From Candidatus Corynebacterium avicola (GTDB lineage: Bacteria > Actinomycetota > Actinomycetes > Mycobacteriales > Mycobacteriaceae), in the NCBI GenBank assembly GCA_019114135.1, contig DXGC01000086.1, forward strand, positions 1 through 64,000: a stretch of 64,000 nt of DNA, written 5' to 3'. Position 1 is the stretch's first letter. Each line of letters opens with the position of its first letter. The position numbers and the translations under genes are program-made. The notes under the pieces were generated by a model that ran no database searches, was not told the origin of the DNA, and saw only the letters and a list, made by a program, of their open reading frames with translations. Below are positions 48,705 through 59,712 of the stretch, one piece after another.

Positions 48705-50803
48705 GCGCCAGCCTTTTCAGCGCCGGCGCCCGGTCGGGTCTGCGCCAGAGGGACCATCTCGTCCTCGACGGTGAGCAGGGGAACCCCGGCGACGGAGTCC
48801 GGCACGGCGAAGGCGTCCACCAGGGTCTCCGACCACGGTCCCAGCGAGTCGACCAGGTCGTTCAGCGCGGCACGGGCAGCCTTGGTGCGGGTGCCGGTCA
48901 GCAGGTTCTGCTCCTGGAACCAGCCACTGTGGGTGTGGAGGATGTCCAGCACGTAGACGTCACGGATCTGCTCGAAGATCTTCTTCGACTCTCCGTCGGG
49001 CAGCGAGGCCTCGGCCTCCAGCAGGCTCTCCAGCACGATGCGGTCCACATGAGACCAGGCGCACTCCAGCAGGTGGTCCTGGGCCTTGTCGACCAGGGCG
49101 GCGGCGTCGGCGGTGTCCATCTTCCGGGCCGGACGGATCCGGCGGATCAGGGACATCAGCAGCCGGTCCTCACGCTCGGTGAGCAGCTCCACCTGGTAGG
49201 CGGGGTCGAACAGGGAGGTCTCCTCCTTGTCCGTGAAGGAGTCCACCAGGTTCTGGATCAGGGTGTCCGCGGCAGTACGCCGCTTGAGCAGGGTGCCGAA
49301 GTTGTCCAGTCCGAAACGCACCAGCTCGAAGGGCTTGAGGTCGCCGACCTCGCGGGAGAAACCGGTGAGCAGCTCCTTGGCGGCGAGCTGCGCCATGACC
49401 ACGTTGTCGCCCTCGAAGGTGGTGAACACGTCCGAGTCCGCCTTGAAGGTGGTCAGCAGGTTCTCGGTCATGTAGCCGGCGCCACCGCAGGCCTCGCGGC
49501 ACTCCTGGATGGTGCGGGTGGCGTGGGCGGTGTTGGCGGCCTTCAGCGCAGCGGCGTGGGCCTCCAGCTCGCGCTGGTCCCAGCGCTGCTCCTTGGTCAT
49601 GTCGGTGCGGTCGATGTCCGCGCTCTCCAGCTCGTGGATGCGGGACATGAGCTTGTTGGACGCCAGCTGCAGGGCGTAGCTCCTGGCGATCAGCGGGATC
49701 AGGCGCAGGCGGTGCTTGCGGTGCTCGATGAGCTTGTTCTCCGGCAGGCTGTCGTCCGGGGCGAACTGGCGACGCAGGTTGGCGTAGCGGGTGGCGATGG
49801 TCAGGCTGGTGCGGGCGGCGGCGCCGGCGGAGGCGCCGACGGTGATGCGGCCACGGATCAGCGCGCCGAGCATGGTGAAGAAACGGGCGCCGTCGGACTC
49901 GATGGGTGAGGAGTACTCGCCCTCCTCGGAGACATCGGCGAAGCGGTTGAGCAGGTTCTCCCGCGGCACACGGACGTCGTCGAAGGTGAAGGTGCCGTTG
50001 TCGACGCCCTTCAGGCCACCCTTGTAGCCGTGGTCGCCGATGCCGACACCGGGCTTCGCGGTGCCGTTCTCGTCGCGGACCTCCACGACGATGCAGTGCA
50101 CGCCGTGGGATTCGCCCAGGTTGCCCTCGGCGTCCGGGGTGAAGAGCTGGCAGAAGACCGCTGCCATGCGGGCGTGCTTGGCGGCGTTGCCGATGAACCA
50201 CTTCTCGGCCGAGGGGGTCGGGGAGTTGATGACGAACTCGTGGGTCTCGCGGTCGTAGACGGCGGTGGTCTCCAGGGCCTGCACGTCGGAGCCGTGGCCC
50301 CGCTCGGTCATGGCGAAGGAACCGAGGGTACGTAGCTCGATGATGTCCTTGATCAGCGGGATATGGCGCTCGGTACCGAGGTTCTCCACGGCACCGCCCC
50401 ACAGTCCCCACTGGACGCCGGCCTTGACCATCAGCGAGAGGTCGGCGCCGCCGACGGTCTCGATACCGGCCAGGGTGGCGCCGATGTCGCCGGTGCCGCC
50501 GTGGTCGGTGCGGAAGGCACCGCGGGGCGCTCCGGTGGCGAGGATGTCGTGCATCTGCGCCAGGGTTCGCTCGCGGGCCTCGTCGAGACCGAGGGTGTCG
50601 TCGGGACGCAGGTTCTTCTCTGCGATGACTTCCCGGGTGGCGTCCTTGACCTCGGCCCAACGGCCGTCGAGGACGTCCTGGAGTTCGGCGACAACGGCGG
50701 CGCGGAGAGCGTCATCTGCCTGCTTACGAAGGGTTTCGGGGCGATCTTTGCCGCGACGGGTGAGGCTGGCGGCGATCGCTGAGGTGTCGTCGGTGGTGGT
50801 CAT
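48701..50803 (-). CDS. Acyl-CoA dehydrogenase/oxidase family
   Basis: FAMTERGHGSDVQALETTAVYD, ECREACGGAGYM, KADSDVFTTFEGDN. Confidence 0.9.
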   Translation of the reverse strand: MTTTDDTSAIAASLTRRGKDRPETLRKQADDALRAAVVAELQDVLDGRWAEVKDATREVIAEKNLRPDDTLGLDEARERTLAQMHDILATGAPRGAFRTDHGGTGDIGATLAGIETVGGADLSLMVKAGVQWGLWGGAVENLGTERHIPLIKDIIELRTLGSFAMTERGHGSDVQALETTAVYDRETHEFVINSPTPSAEKWFIGNAAKHARMAAVFCQLFTPDAEGNLGESHGVHCIVVEVRDENGTAKPGVGIGDHGYKGGLKGVDNGTFTFDDVRVPRENLLNRFADVSEEGEYSSPIESDGARFFTMLGALIRGRITVGASAGAAARTSLTIATRYANLRRQFAPDDSLPENKLIEHRKHRLRLIPLIARSYALQLASNKLMSRIHELESADIDRTDMTKEQRWDQRELEAHAAALKAANTAHATRTIQECREACGGAGYMTENLLTTFKADSDVFTTFEGDNVVMAQLAAKELLTGFSREVGDLKPFELVRFGLDNFGTLLKRRTAADTLIQNLVDSFTDKEETSLFDPAYQVELLTEREDRLLMSLIRRIRPARKMDTADAAALVDKAQDHLLECAWSHVDRIVLESLLEAEASLPDGESKKIFEQIRDVYVLDILHTHSGWFQEQNLLTGTRTKAARAALNDLVDSLGPWSETLVDAFAVPDSVAGVPLLTVEDEMVPLAQTRPGAGAEKAGA

Positions 50804-50874
50804 GCCCCAATGTTACGTGGAGTTTGCGGCGGGGTGGATGTGTCACCGTGAGCATGAGGTCCTACCATAGATCC

Positions 50875-52116
50875 ATGGGTCAGATCACACAGAACTCTCG
50901 TGGCACCCGGGACGCCCGGGCATGGATGTTCGTCGTCTTTGCCGTTTTCACCGTCGCCTGGGGCGGAAATGAAGCAACCCCCATGCTGGTCTTCTACCGG
51001 CAGGAGGCCGTATTCAGCGATGTCTTCGTCGACTCGCTGCTCGTCTCCTACGCGGTGGGCATCGTGGCGGGCCTGCTGATCTGTGGCCCGCTGTCCGACC
51101 GGTACGGACGCAAGGCCGTCATGCTGCCGGCACCGGTCATCGCCCTGCTGGGCAGTGTGTTCATCGCCGTCGGCGAAACCACCGAGTCGATCATGTTCAT
51201 CGGACGCATCCTCGCCGGCCTGGCCGTGGGTATAGCCATGTCGGTCGGCGGTTCCTGGATCAAGGAGCTCTCCACCCCGGCGTTCGACCCGAAGGCGAAG
51301 CCGGCCTCCGGCGCCAAGCGCGCCACCATGTCGCTGACCGCCGGTTTCGGCCTGGGGGCGGGTCTGGCCGGTGTGCTGGCAGAGTGGGGTCCGATCCCCG
51401 GCCAGCTGCCGTACCTGGTGCACAGCCTGTTGTCGGTCATCGCCGTCGCCGGTCTGCTCACCGTCCCGGAGACCCGCCAGTCGGCGCACCTGAAGGTGAA
51501 GGGATCCTTCTGGTCCGATCTGCTGGTCCCCACGATCCGCCACCCACGTTTCCTCACCGTCGTCGCCCCGATCGCCCCCTGGGTGTTCGGTGCCGCAGGC
51601 GTGTCCTACGCGATCATGCCGCGCCTGGTCCAGGACCAGGTGGGTGCCCCGGTGGCGTTCTCCGCGATGCTCACGATGATCTGTCTGGCGTCCGGTTTCG
51701 CCATCCAGCAGGTCGGCCCGCAGATCAACACCGAGCACAACGCCCGTGGTCCGATCGTCGGGCTGCTCCTGGTGATCGTCGGCATGGCGATCGCGGCTGC
51801 CGCGGCCACGAATATCGCAGTGTGGAACACGATCATCGTCGCCATCGTGCTGGGTGCGGCCTACGGCCTCTGCCTGATCTCCGGGCTGACCGAGGTCCAG
51901 CGCATCGCCGGGCCGGATGACCTGGCCGGACTCACCGCCGCGTACTACACGCTGACCTACATCGGCTTCTTCTTCCCGATGATCCTCACCCGGGCGAACG
52001 ACTGGTTCAGCTACCCGGTGATGCTGGGCGCCGGCATCGTGGTCGCCGTGGTCTTCCTGGTCATCGTCGCGGCGTTCTCGCGGAAGAACCTGCCGGGGGA
52101 AGCCGCCGCGTCCTGA
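50875..52116 (+). CDS. MFS transporter
   Basis: SYAVGIVAGLLICGPLSDRYGRKAVMLPAPV; alternative in-frame start 50824. Confidence 0.88.
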   Translation: MGQITQNSRGTRDARAWMFVVFAVFTVAWGGNEATPMLVFYRQEAVFSDVFVDSLLVSYAVGIVAGLLICGPLSDRYGRKAVMLPAPVIALLGSVFIAVGETTESIMFIGRILAGLAVGIAMSVGGSWIKELSTPAFDPKAKPASGAKRATMSLTAGFGLGAGLAGVLAEWGPIPGQLPYLVHSLLSVIAVAGLLTVPETRQSAHLKVKGSFWSDLLVPTIRHPRFLTVVAPIAPWVFGAAGVSYAIMPRLVQDQVGAPVAFSAMLTMICLASGFAIQQVGPQINTEHNARGPIVGLLLVIVGMAIAAAAATNIAVWNTIIVAIVLGAAYGLCLISGLTEVQRIAGPDDLAGLTAAYYTLTYIGFFFPMILTRANDWFSYPVMLGAGIVVAVVFLVIVAAFSRKNLPGEAAAS

Positions 52117-53401
52117 CCGACGCCGTTCCAGACGTGTTGCCGGACGGAGCGTCCGGCAGCGCCACCAGGAACCCCAGGTGCACCGCCGCACCGACCAGCG
52201 GGGCCACACCCAGCGACAGCACCGCGCGGGTCTCCGGCGAGGCGTCGACGGCGAGCAGACCGACGGCGACGACCGTCGCCACCGCCCATCCGGCGAGGTA
52301 GAGGGTGTGGCGCTCGGCGGCGTGCGTGGCCGAGCCGGTGATCATCAGCACCGCGGTCGAGCCGGACGCCACGGTCAACGCCGCGAGCACGATGGGGGAG
52401 CTGACCAGGTCGGCGTCGAAGAACCACAGCATGATCGGCTCAGCCAGCCAGTAGGCCGCCACCCCGCCGACCGCGGCAACGCCGATGACCAGGCCACAGG
52501 GGGCGACACAGGCCCGCAGGATACGGTCACGTCGGGTGGCGAAGTGGACGATCAGTGCCGGCTGGAAGCGCTGCAGCGGCACCAGGACGGGTGCGCGGGT
52601 CAGGGTGACGGCGGTGATGACCGCAGCGAGGGCACCGGCGGCGACCTCGGGTCCGGAGGTGACGGTGATCAGCACGGGGAAACCGGTGATCAGTACGGCG
52701 TTGGCCCCGGAGGCCAGCATGGCCTTGATGGTGCGACGGATGAACTCCCCGGTGGGGACGTCCGCCAGTTCGCCCAGGAGGGAACGGGTGGCGGGGGAGA
52801 GCAGCAGCGTGCCGATCCAGGTGAAGGCGCCGAGCACGGTGACCACCAGGAAGGCCAGCAGGTGCCAGCCGAGGGCCCACGCGACAAGGGCGAGGACCAC
52901 GCGGACGGCGCTGTCGACGCTGATCAGCCAGGCGTAGGTGCCCCAGCGCGTGGTGGCGGAGAGCAGGCCGCAGACCGCGGCCTGGAATGTGTAGGACGCC
53001 AGACCGAAGGTGAGCAGGGCTACGCCCCAGCCGCGCAGTCCGGAGTCGGCGGGGATGACCTGGTCGGCCCACAGAGGCGCGGTTCCCAGGGCGAGCGCTG
53101 CAGTCACGGCGGCGAAACCGGCGGTGACCAGGAGAGGACGCGCTGTGGCGCGGTGAGGCCGGTCTTCAGCGGCGTCGGGCGGGGTGGTTGCGGTGACGCG
53201 CTGGGCGGCGACGGCGCGGGTGGTCTCCTGCAGCAGGCCGTCCAACAGGCCTGCGAGGGCGAAGAAGAGGCCCCAGAAGACGGTGAAGGCCTCATAGCCG
53301 ACGGTGTCCATCGCGCGCCCGGCGACGACGATGACGGCATAGCCGGCCACGGCGACGACGATGGTCGCCGCCGACAGGGCGCGGACGGCTCCGGTACCCA
53401 T
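52061..53401 (-). CDS. Polytopic membrane protein, possible oligosaccharide flippase-like
   Basis: 446 aa with many TM segments; convergent with the MFS gene, 56-bp overlap. Confidence 0.65.
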   Translation of the reverse strand: MGTGAVRALSAATIVVAVAGYAVIVVAGRAMDTVGYEAFTVFWGLFFALAGLLDGLLQETTRAVAAQRVTATTPPDAAEDRPHRATARPLLVTAGFAAVTAALALGTAPLWADQVIPADSGLRGWGVALLTFGLASYTFQAAVCGLLSATTRWGTYAWLISVDSAVRVVLALVAWALGWHLLAFLVVTVLGAFTWIGTLLLSPATRSLLGELADVPTGEFIRRTIKAMLASGANAVLITGFPVLITVTSGPEVAAGALAAVITAVTLTRAPVLVPLQRFQPALIVHFATRRDRILRACVAPCGLVIGVAAVGGVAAYWLAEPIMLWFFDADLVSSPIVLAALTVASGSTAVLMITGSATHAAERHTLYLAGWAVATVVAVGLLAVDASPETRAVLSLGVAPLVGAAVHLGFLVALPDAPSGNTSGTASVRTRRLPPAGSSARTPRR

Positions 53402-53496
53402 CAGCAGAACAACCCCCGCACCGGAAGGTTCCGGGCGGGGGGAGCGCTGGGAGTGACGACGAAAATCATCGACGTGGTCCAGGGATGAGGTGTGGG

Positions 53497-54867
53497 TTAC
53501 TCACCGCCCTCTGTGTCCTCTTCGTTCGCAGCGTCGGTGATGTCCTGGAGGGACGGCAGCGAGGAGACCGGGGTGGAACCGGCGTTGCCGGCGCCCGGGT
53601 TCTCCTTGAGGTAGGCGGCCTTGGCCTCGTCGACCTGCTTCTGCGCGGTGGCGCCCTGCCCCGGGAAGATGCCCTCGGAGATCACGGGCCAGGAGTCGAA
53701 CATGTCGTCCTGCCAGTAACCCCACTGGTGGGTACCGGTGTTGCGGAAGTTGTAGACCAGGTTGTTGGAGTCCTGGGTGATGCCGGCCTTGTCGGTCTCG
53801 GCCTTCATCAGGTGGGTGCACATCGCGGTCGCGCCCTCGATGACACCGCCCTCGGTGGCCGGGGTGATCGAGCCGATGAGGTTGCCGTTGAGGCGGTCAC
53901 CGGAGGGGACGTCGTGCTCACCCATCAGGCCGGAGCCGCTGGAGATGTAGACGTTCTTCTGGTCCTTCAGCTTGCCGGCGTTGATCATCGCATCGTTGCG
54001 CTTGGCGACCTCGCCGTTGGGGTCGCCCCACATCTGCTCGTAGCTGGCGGGCGCACGGTCCAGGACGATCTGGACGCTCGGCTCAAACTGACCGGAGGTG
54101 GCGGGGCAGCCGGAGTAGGAGCCGATGGAGTTGTAGAAACCCGGGTACTGCTGGCCGTAGACCAGGGCGGTCGAGGCGGTCATGGACATGCCGATCAGGG
54201 CGCGATTGGCGTCTTGAGCGCCGGGGTTTGCTGCACCGAGGTGCTCCTCCATGGGGCCGGGGAGCTCCTGGGTGAGGAAGGTCTCCCAGTTCTGCTTCGT
54301 GCCGTTGCCGTTGCCGTCCTTGTCCAGGTTGGCGTTCTCCTCCTGCCAGTCCGTGTAGTAGGAGAACGCGCCGGCCATCGGGATGACGACGTTGACGTTG
54401 CCGATCTGGTTGCCGTAGAAGTCGACCGCGTTGGTCTGCTTCAACCAGTTGGCGATACCCTCGCCGCCGTCGGCACCGTTGAGCAGGTAGACCGTGGGGG
54501 CGTTCTCTGCATCCTCCTTGGCGCGGATCGTGACGAAGGGGATGTCACGGTCCATCGAGGGGGAGTGGACCTTCAGCTCCTCCATGCGCGTGAAACGGTC
54601 GCCGCTGTCCTTGTAGACAAAGTCGCGCCAGCTCGCGTCGCCCTCGGGGACGTAGCCGTCACCCTCGGCGTCTGCGAGGGTCTTGAACGGCTCGGAGATC
54701 GTGGCCTCGCCAGCGGCAGGTGCCGTGTCGGTCTCATCGGCCGTTTGGGTGAGGTTCGCCGTCGGCTGGGCCACACCGGCGAGAGCAGGGGTCACGGAGA
54801 TGACGGAGAGCGGGAGGGCCGTGGCGATGGCCGCGGCCGCGACGCGGGTGATGGCGCGCTTGTTCAT
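53497..54867 (-). CDS. Secreted mycolyltransferase (antigen 85/Cmt family)
   Basis: Signal peptide MNKRAITRVAAAAIATALPLSVISVTPALA; PTVYLLNGADGGEGIANW, GMSMTASTALVYGQQYP, THQWGYWQDDM. Confidence 0.9.
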   Translation of the reverse strand: MNKRAITRVAAAAIATALPLSVISVTPALAGVAQPTANLTQTADETDTAPAAGEATISEPFKTLADAEGDGYVPEGDASWRDFVYKDSGDRFTRMEELKVHSPSMDRDIPFVTIRAKEDAENAPTVYLLNGADGGEGIANWLKQTNAVDFYGNQIGNVNVVIPMAGAFSYYTDWQEENANLDKDGNGNGTKQNWETFLTQELPGPMEEHLGAANPGAQDANRALIGMSMTASTALVYGQQYPGFYNSIGSYSGCPATSGQFEPSVQIVLDRAPASYEQMWGDPNGEVAKRNDAMINAGKLKDQKNVYISSGSGLMGEHDVPSGDRLNGNLIGSITPATEGGVIEGATAMCTHLMKAETDKAGITQDSNNLVYNFRNTGTHQWGYWQDDMFDSWPVISEGIFPGQGATAQKQVDEAKAAYLKENPGAGNAGSTPVSSLPSLQDITDAANEEDTEGGE

Positions 54868-55066
54868 GCAGGTCCTCAGGAATTGTCGGCGAACTCAACG
54901 ACGTCGGCGAAGGTTCGAGGGATCGGTCTCAACGGTCAGACCCAGACAGTGTAACTGCCAAAAGGGCTCCGCGTAAGGTGAGCCTCCAAATTCACCTCCC
55001 GGAAGAGGGGATCGTCGCCTATGATGTACCCGACCCTTCGTTTCGAGACCCCCAAGAGGAACAGCT

Positions 55067-55168
55067 GTGAATCTGTCTTTCATCGACCAGGCCATCGTCA
55101 ACACCAATGAGTTCCTCGGCGGGCTCCTGCACAACACCATGTCGGTGATCGCGGGTTTCATCGCCTAA
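55067..55168 (+). CDS. 33-aa hydrophobic peptide, PorA/PorH-like candidate
   Basis: GTG..TAA: MNLSFIDQAIVNTNEFLGGLLHNTMSVIAGFIA; aagagga RBS; -10-like tatgat near 55014-55019. Not in the ORF track. Confidence 0.6.
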   Translation: MNLSFIDQAIVNTNEFLGGLLHNTMSVIAGFIA

Positions 55169-55296
55169 CGGCACCTTCTGGGGCCGGCCCGCACCCCCTC
55201 CGGGGCACACCTCTCTGACCAGTGCTTTCGGACTGAAACATTGTGACACGTCCCCCGGGGCGGACGTGATGGCGAAAACGTCGTATCCTTGACAGC

Positions 55297-56721
55297 GTGG
55301 CTGAACATTATGACGTAGTAGTAATCGGTGCGGGCCCCGGCGGATACGTGTCCGCCATCCGTGCGGCACAGCTGGGCCTGAAGACCGCGGTAATCGAGAA
55401 GCAGTACTGGGGCGGCGTCTGTCTGAACGTCGGCTGCATCCCCTCCAAGGCGCTGATCCGTAATGCGGACATCGCACACATCCTCACCCACGACGCCAAG
55501 ACCTTCGGCATCTCCGGTGAGAACATCAGCATGGACTACACCACCGCCCACAAGCGGTCCCGCAAGGTGTCCTCGGGCATCGTCAAGGGTGTCCACTACC
55601 TGATGAAGAAGAACAAGATCACCGAGATCAACGGGTTCGGCTCTTTCACCGACGCCAACACCGTCGAGATCACCGACGGCGACGACGCCGGCAAGACCGT
55701 CACCTTCGACAACGCCATCATCGCCTCCGGCTCCGTGGTGAAGTCCCTGCCGGGTGTGGAGATCGGCGGCAACATCGTCTCCTTCGAGGAGCAGATCCTC
55801 GACGAGAACGCCCCGAAGTCCATGGTCGTCATCGGTGCCGGCGCAATCGGCATGGAGTTCGCCTACGTCCTGGCCAACTTCGGCGTCGACATCACCGTCG
55901 TCGAGTTCATGGACCGCGTCCTGCCCAACGAGGACAAGGACGTCTCCAAGGAGATCGCCAAGCAGTACAAGAAGCTCGGCGTGAACCTGAAGACGGGTCA
56001 CAAGACCACCGCCGTGCGCGACCTGGGTGGCGACAAGGGCGTCGAGGTGGACATCGAGTCCGCCGACGGCTCCAAGTCCGAGACCATCAAGGCCGACCGC
56101 GTCATGGTCTCCATCGGTTTCGCCCCGCGCGTCGAGGGCTTCGGCCTGGACAAGACCGGTGTCAAGCTCACCGAGCGCGGCGCCATCGACATCGACGAGC
56201 GCATGCGCACCAGCGTCCCGCACATCTACGCCATCGGTGACGTCACCGCGAAGCTGCAGCTCGCCCACGTCGCCGAGGCCCAGGGTGTCGTCGCCGCCGA
56301 GACCATCGCCGGTGCCGAGACCCAGGAGCTCGGCGACTACCAGAACATGCCGCGTGCCACCTTCTGCTCCCCGCAGGTCGCGTCCTTCGGTTACACCGAG
56401 GAGGCCGCCCGCAAGCAGGCCGAGGAGACCGGCCGCGAGATCAAGGTCGCGTCCTTCCCCTTCAGCGCCAACGGCAAGGCCATGGGCCTCAACGAGGGCG
56501 TCGGTTTTGCCAAGGTCATCGTCGACGCCGAGTACGGCGAGCTCATCGGTGGACACCTGGTCGGCCCGGACGTCTCCGAGCTACTGCCGGAGCTGACCCT
56601 GGCACAGCGCTTCGACCTCACCGCCGAGGAGATCGGACGCAACGTCCACACCCACCCGACCCTGTCGGAGGCCATCAAGGAGGCCGCCGAGGGCACCATG
56701 GGGCACATGATCAACCTGTAG
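55297..56721 (+). CDS. lpd: Dihydrolipoyl dehydrogenase
   Basis: [52 protein letters not shown] start. Confidence 0.96.
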   Translation: MAEHYDVVVIGAGPGGYVSAIRAAQLGLKTAVIEKQYWGGVCLNVGCIPSKALIRNADIAHILTHDAKTFGISGENISMDYTTAHKRSRKVSSGIVKGVHYLMKKNKITEINGFGSFTDANTVEITDGDDAGKTVTFDNAIIASGSVVKSLPGVEIGGNIVSFEEQILDENAPKSMVVIGAGAIGMEFAYVLANFGVDITVVEFMDRVLPNEDKDVSKEIAKQYKKLGVNLKTGHKTTAVRDLGGDKGVEVDIESADGSKSETIKADRVMVSIGFAPRVEGFGLDKTGVKLTERGAIDIDERMRTSVPHIYAIGDVTAKLQLAHVAEAQGVVAAETIAGAETQELGDYQNMPRATFCSPQVASFGYTEEAARKQAEETGREIKVASFPFSANGKAMGLNEGVGFAKVIVDAEYGELIGGHLVGPDVSELLPELTLAQRFDLTAEEIGRNVHTHPTLSEAIKEAAEGTMGHMINL

Positions 56722-56948
56722 TGCCCCGCGGACCGGTTGCCCCATCGCAGCCGGCGCAATCCATCACACCTCAACCGATTCCCGGACAGAGAGAACTGCA
56801 GGTCAGAGGCCTGCGGTCAGAAGTCCGGCAGCGGGGGAGGTGTGATGTTTGTTTTCAGCGGTCCTGACATGCTGAAGTCCGGTGTGTACAGGTACGATGT
56901 TCGCCACAGCGCCCACAAGAGCGCCCGCATCGGAGAGGTACACATGCC

Positions 56949-58103
56949 GTGAGTGATATGGCAGCAGACAAGCCCAGACGGCACGAGCCCCGGGTCAAGG
57001 TCATCGGGGTCATGGTCGACCCCGGCCTGCCCGAGAAGCGGGTGATCAAGGTCTTGGAGAAGCTCGGGATCCGTCCCGACGACTCCGACATCAGCGACGA
57101 CAAGCTCCGTGCGGCGAACCACCCCAGGGTTCAGTTCCGCACCGGCACCCTGCCCATGGGCCTCGACGGCAGTGTGCGTCTGGCGGACAGTGCCGCCGGT
57201 CTCATGGAGACCTACGGCTGGGACCGGATGGTCTACGTCACCGACCTGCCGCTGACCACGCGCCAGCCGGTGATCAGCCAGACCGTGAACCGCGGCAGGG
57301 CGGTGATGCTGTGCCTGCCGGCGTTCGGCGTCCTGCGGGCCCAGGAGGGCTTGCGCCAGGAGCTGAGCCGTCTACTCCGCGGCAAGAGTGCCGGCGCAGG
57401 CCGCAGTGAGGCCGTCGACGAGGCCGAGGACATCGAGGGCGGTGACTCCGATGCCGACACCACCCGGGTGATCGACGGCTTCGGACGCACCGTCCGGCTG
57501 TTGCTCGGCATGATCGCCGCCAACCAGCCCGCCCAGCTGTACCGGGTGCTCACCGGCTGCCTCGCCATCGCCATCGCCACCGGGGCCTACGGCATCTTCT
57601 ACGGCTCGATGTGGCAGATGTCCCACACGGTGTCGGTGTTGAGGATGTTCCTGATCAGTGTCTTCGCCGTCGGAGCGCTGACCTTCTGGCTGATCTACCA
57701 CAACGGTCTGTGGAACCGGTGGCCCAACCGCGAGCCGGACAGTGTGGAGAAATGGCGTGCCCGGATGGACAACCGGGCGACCCTCGGGACGGTGCTCGTG
57801 GCTGCGGTCATGATCTACACGACCGTCATCCTGGTGCTGTTGATCCTGTCCGTGGTCATCGTCGACACCACCTTCTTCCGGGCGCAGGTCCACGACGAAC
57901 CCTTCCCGTGGGGCTACGCCAAGCTGGCGTGGTTGACGGCCTCGCTGGGCACCTTCGCCGGTGCCATCGGCTCCAGCTTCGACAACGACGACGCGATCCG
58001 CGAGGCGACCTACAGCCGCCGCGAGCACGTCCGTCGTCAGATCGTGGGTCTGTACGAGGACAAGCCGCCGAGCCGCTTCATGGCGCGGCGGGGGCTGCGG
58101 TAG
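56949..58103 (+). CDS. Conserved actinobacterial membrane protein
   Basis: 384 aa; soluble N-terminus (VIGVMVDPGLPEKRVIKVLEKLGIRPDD) and about four TM segments. Confidence 0.8.
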   Translation: MSDMAADKPRRHEPRVKVIGVMVDPGLPEKRVIKVLEKLGIRPDDSDISDDKLRAANHPRVQFRTGTLPMGLDGSVRLADSAAGLMETYGWDRMVYVTDLPLTTRQPVISQTVNRGRAVMLCLPAFGVLRAQEGLRQELSRLLRGKSAGAGRSEAVDEAEDIEGGDSDADTTRVIDGFGRTVRLLLGMIAANQPAQLYRVLTGCLAIAIATGAYGIFYGSMWQMSHTVSVLRMFLISVFAVGALTFWLIYHNGLWNRWPNREPDSVEKWRARMDNRATLGTVLVAAVMIYTTVILVLLILSVVIVDTTFFRAQVHDEPFPWGYAKLAWLTASLGTFAGAIGSSFDNDDAIREATYSRREHVRRQIVGLYEDKPPSRFMARRGLR

Positions 58104-58305
58104 GACGGCTGGACTGTAGGGCGGCAGGACGCAGCGTCTCGTCGCATTGGCCTTACGTCCTCGGTGGCCGGGCTGCCACGGTCGGTCAGATTGGTGGGAT
58201 GGATCGTCGCTTTTTCTGGCGGATAGCAGCGATTCGTCCCACCATTCCGATGGTGAGGGAACGTGACGGACGGAGAGGAGGGGACCTGCGACCCGGGCAT
58301 GCACA

Positions 58306-58352
58306 AACCCGCCCGGGTCGGACAACCTTTCGGTGTCTGACCCGGGCGGGTT
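58306..58352. terminator. Strong bidirectional terminator downstream of aceA
   Basis: aacccgcccgggtc ... gacccgggcgggtt, 14-bp perfect stem. Confidence 0.85.
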
Positions 58353-58422
58353 CACGTGGCTGTGTGGTCGTGACGACCACGGGGCGGCTCCGGCGGACCG
58401 GAACCGGCGCAGTTCTAGTGGA

Positions 58423-59712
58423 CTAGAACTGGCTCTCCTCGGTGGAGCCCTTCAGGGAGGTGGTGGAGGAGTTGGGGTCCACGGTGGTGGCGATGCGGTC
58501 GAAGTAACCGGCACCGACCTCGCGCTGGTGCTTCACAGCGGTGAAGCCGCGCTTCTCGGCCTCGAACTCGCGGTTCTGCAGGTCGACGAAGGCGCTCATC
58601 TGGTTGCGGGCGTAGCCGTGGGCCAGATCGAACATGGAGTAGTTCAGGGCGTGGAAGCCAGCCAGGGTGATGAACTGGAACTTGAAGCCCATGGCGCCCA
58701 GCTCGTTCTGGAACTTGGCGATCTCGTCGTCGTCCAGGTGGGCGGACCACTTGAAGGACGGGGAGCAGTTGTAGGACAGCAGCTGGTCCGGGAACTCGGA
58801 GCGGACGCCCTCGGCGAACTTCTTGGCGAGCTCGAGGTCCGGGGTACCGGTCTCCATCCAGATCATGTCGGCGTACGGAGCGAAGGACTTCGCACGGGCG
58901 ATGCAGGGCTCGATGCCGTTCTTGACGTAGTAGTAGCCCTCAGCAGAACGCTCACCGGTCAGGAACTGGTGGTCGCGCTCGTCGACGTCGGAGGTCATCA
59001 GGGTGGCGGCCTCGGCGTCGGTGCGGGCGATGATCACGGACGGGGTGCCCGCGACATCGGAAGCCAGACGTGCGGAGTTCAGGGTACGGACGTGCTGCTG
59101 GGTGGGGATCAGCACCTTGCCACCGAGGTGGCCGCACTTCTTCTCGGAGGCCAGCTGGTCCTCCCAGTGGGTACCGGCGGCGCCGGCCTTGATCATGGCC
59201 TTCTGCAGCTCGTAGACGTTGAGGGCGCCACCGAAGCCGGCCTCACCGTCAGCGACGATCGGGACGAGCCAGTTGTCGACGGAGTCGTCGCCCTCGACGC
59301 GGGAGATCTCGTCGGCACGCAGCAGTGCGTTGTTGATGCGCTGGACGACGGAGGGGACGGAGTTCGCCGGGTACAGCGACTGGTCCGGGTAGGTGTGGCC
59401 GGAGAGGTTGGCGTCACCGGCGACCTGCCAACCGGAGAGGTAGACGGCCTTCAGGCCGGCGCGGACCTGCTGGACGGCCTGGTTACCGGTGAGGGCACCG
59501 AGGGCGTTGATGTAGCCGTCGCCCTCCTCGTTGACGGCGTTCCACAGGATCTCGGCACCGCGGCGTGCGAGGGTGTGCTCCTCGACGACGTTGCCCTGCA
59601 GCTCGGCGACCTGCTCAGCAGTGTAGTCGCGGGTGACGTTGTTCCAGCGCGGGTTCTCGTCCCAGTCCTTCTGGATCTCGGCGGCGGTACGGGCCTGTCC
59701 GATGTTCGACAT
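58423..59712 (-). CDS. aceA: Isocitrate lyase
   Basis: [42 protein letters not shown] start closely matches C. glutamicum AceA as I recall it. Confidence 0.97.
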   Translation of the reverse strand: MSNIGQARTAAEIQKDWDENPRWNNVTRDYTAEQVAELQGNVVEEHTLARRGAEILWNAVNEEGDGYINALGALTGNQAVQQVRAGLKAVYLSGWQVAGDANLSGHTYPDQSLYPANSVPSVVQRINNALLRADEISRVEGDDSVDNWLVPIVADGEAGFGGALNVYELQKAMIKAGAAGTHWEDQLASEKKCGHLGGKVLIPTQQHVRTLNSARLASDVAGTPSVIIARTDAEAATLMTSDVDERDHQFLTGERSAEGYYYVKNGIEPCIARAKSFAPYADMIWMETGTPDLELAKKFAEGVRSEFPDQLLSYNCSPSFKWSAHLDDDEIAKFQNELGAMGFKFQFITLAGFHALNYSMFDLAHGYARNQMSAFVDLQNREFEAEKRGFTAVKHQREVGAGYFDRIATTVDPNSSTTSLKGSTEESQF

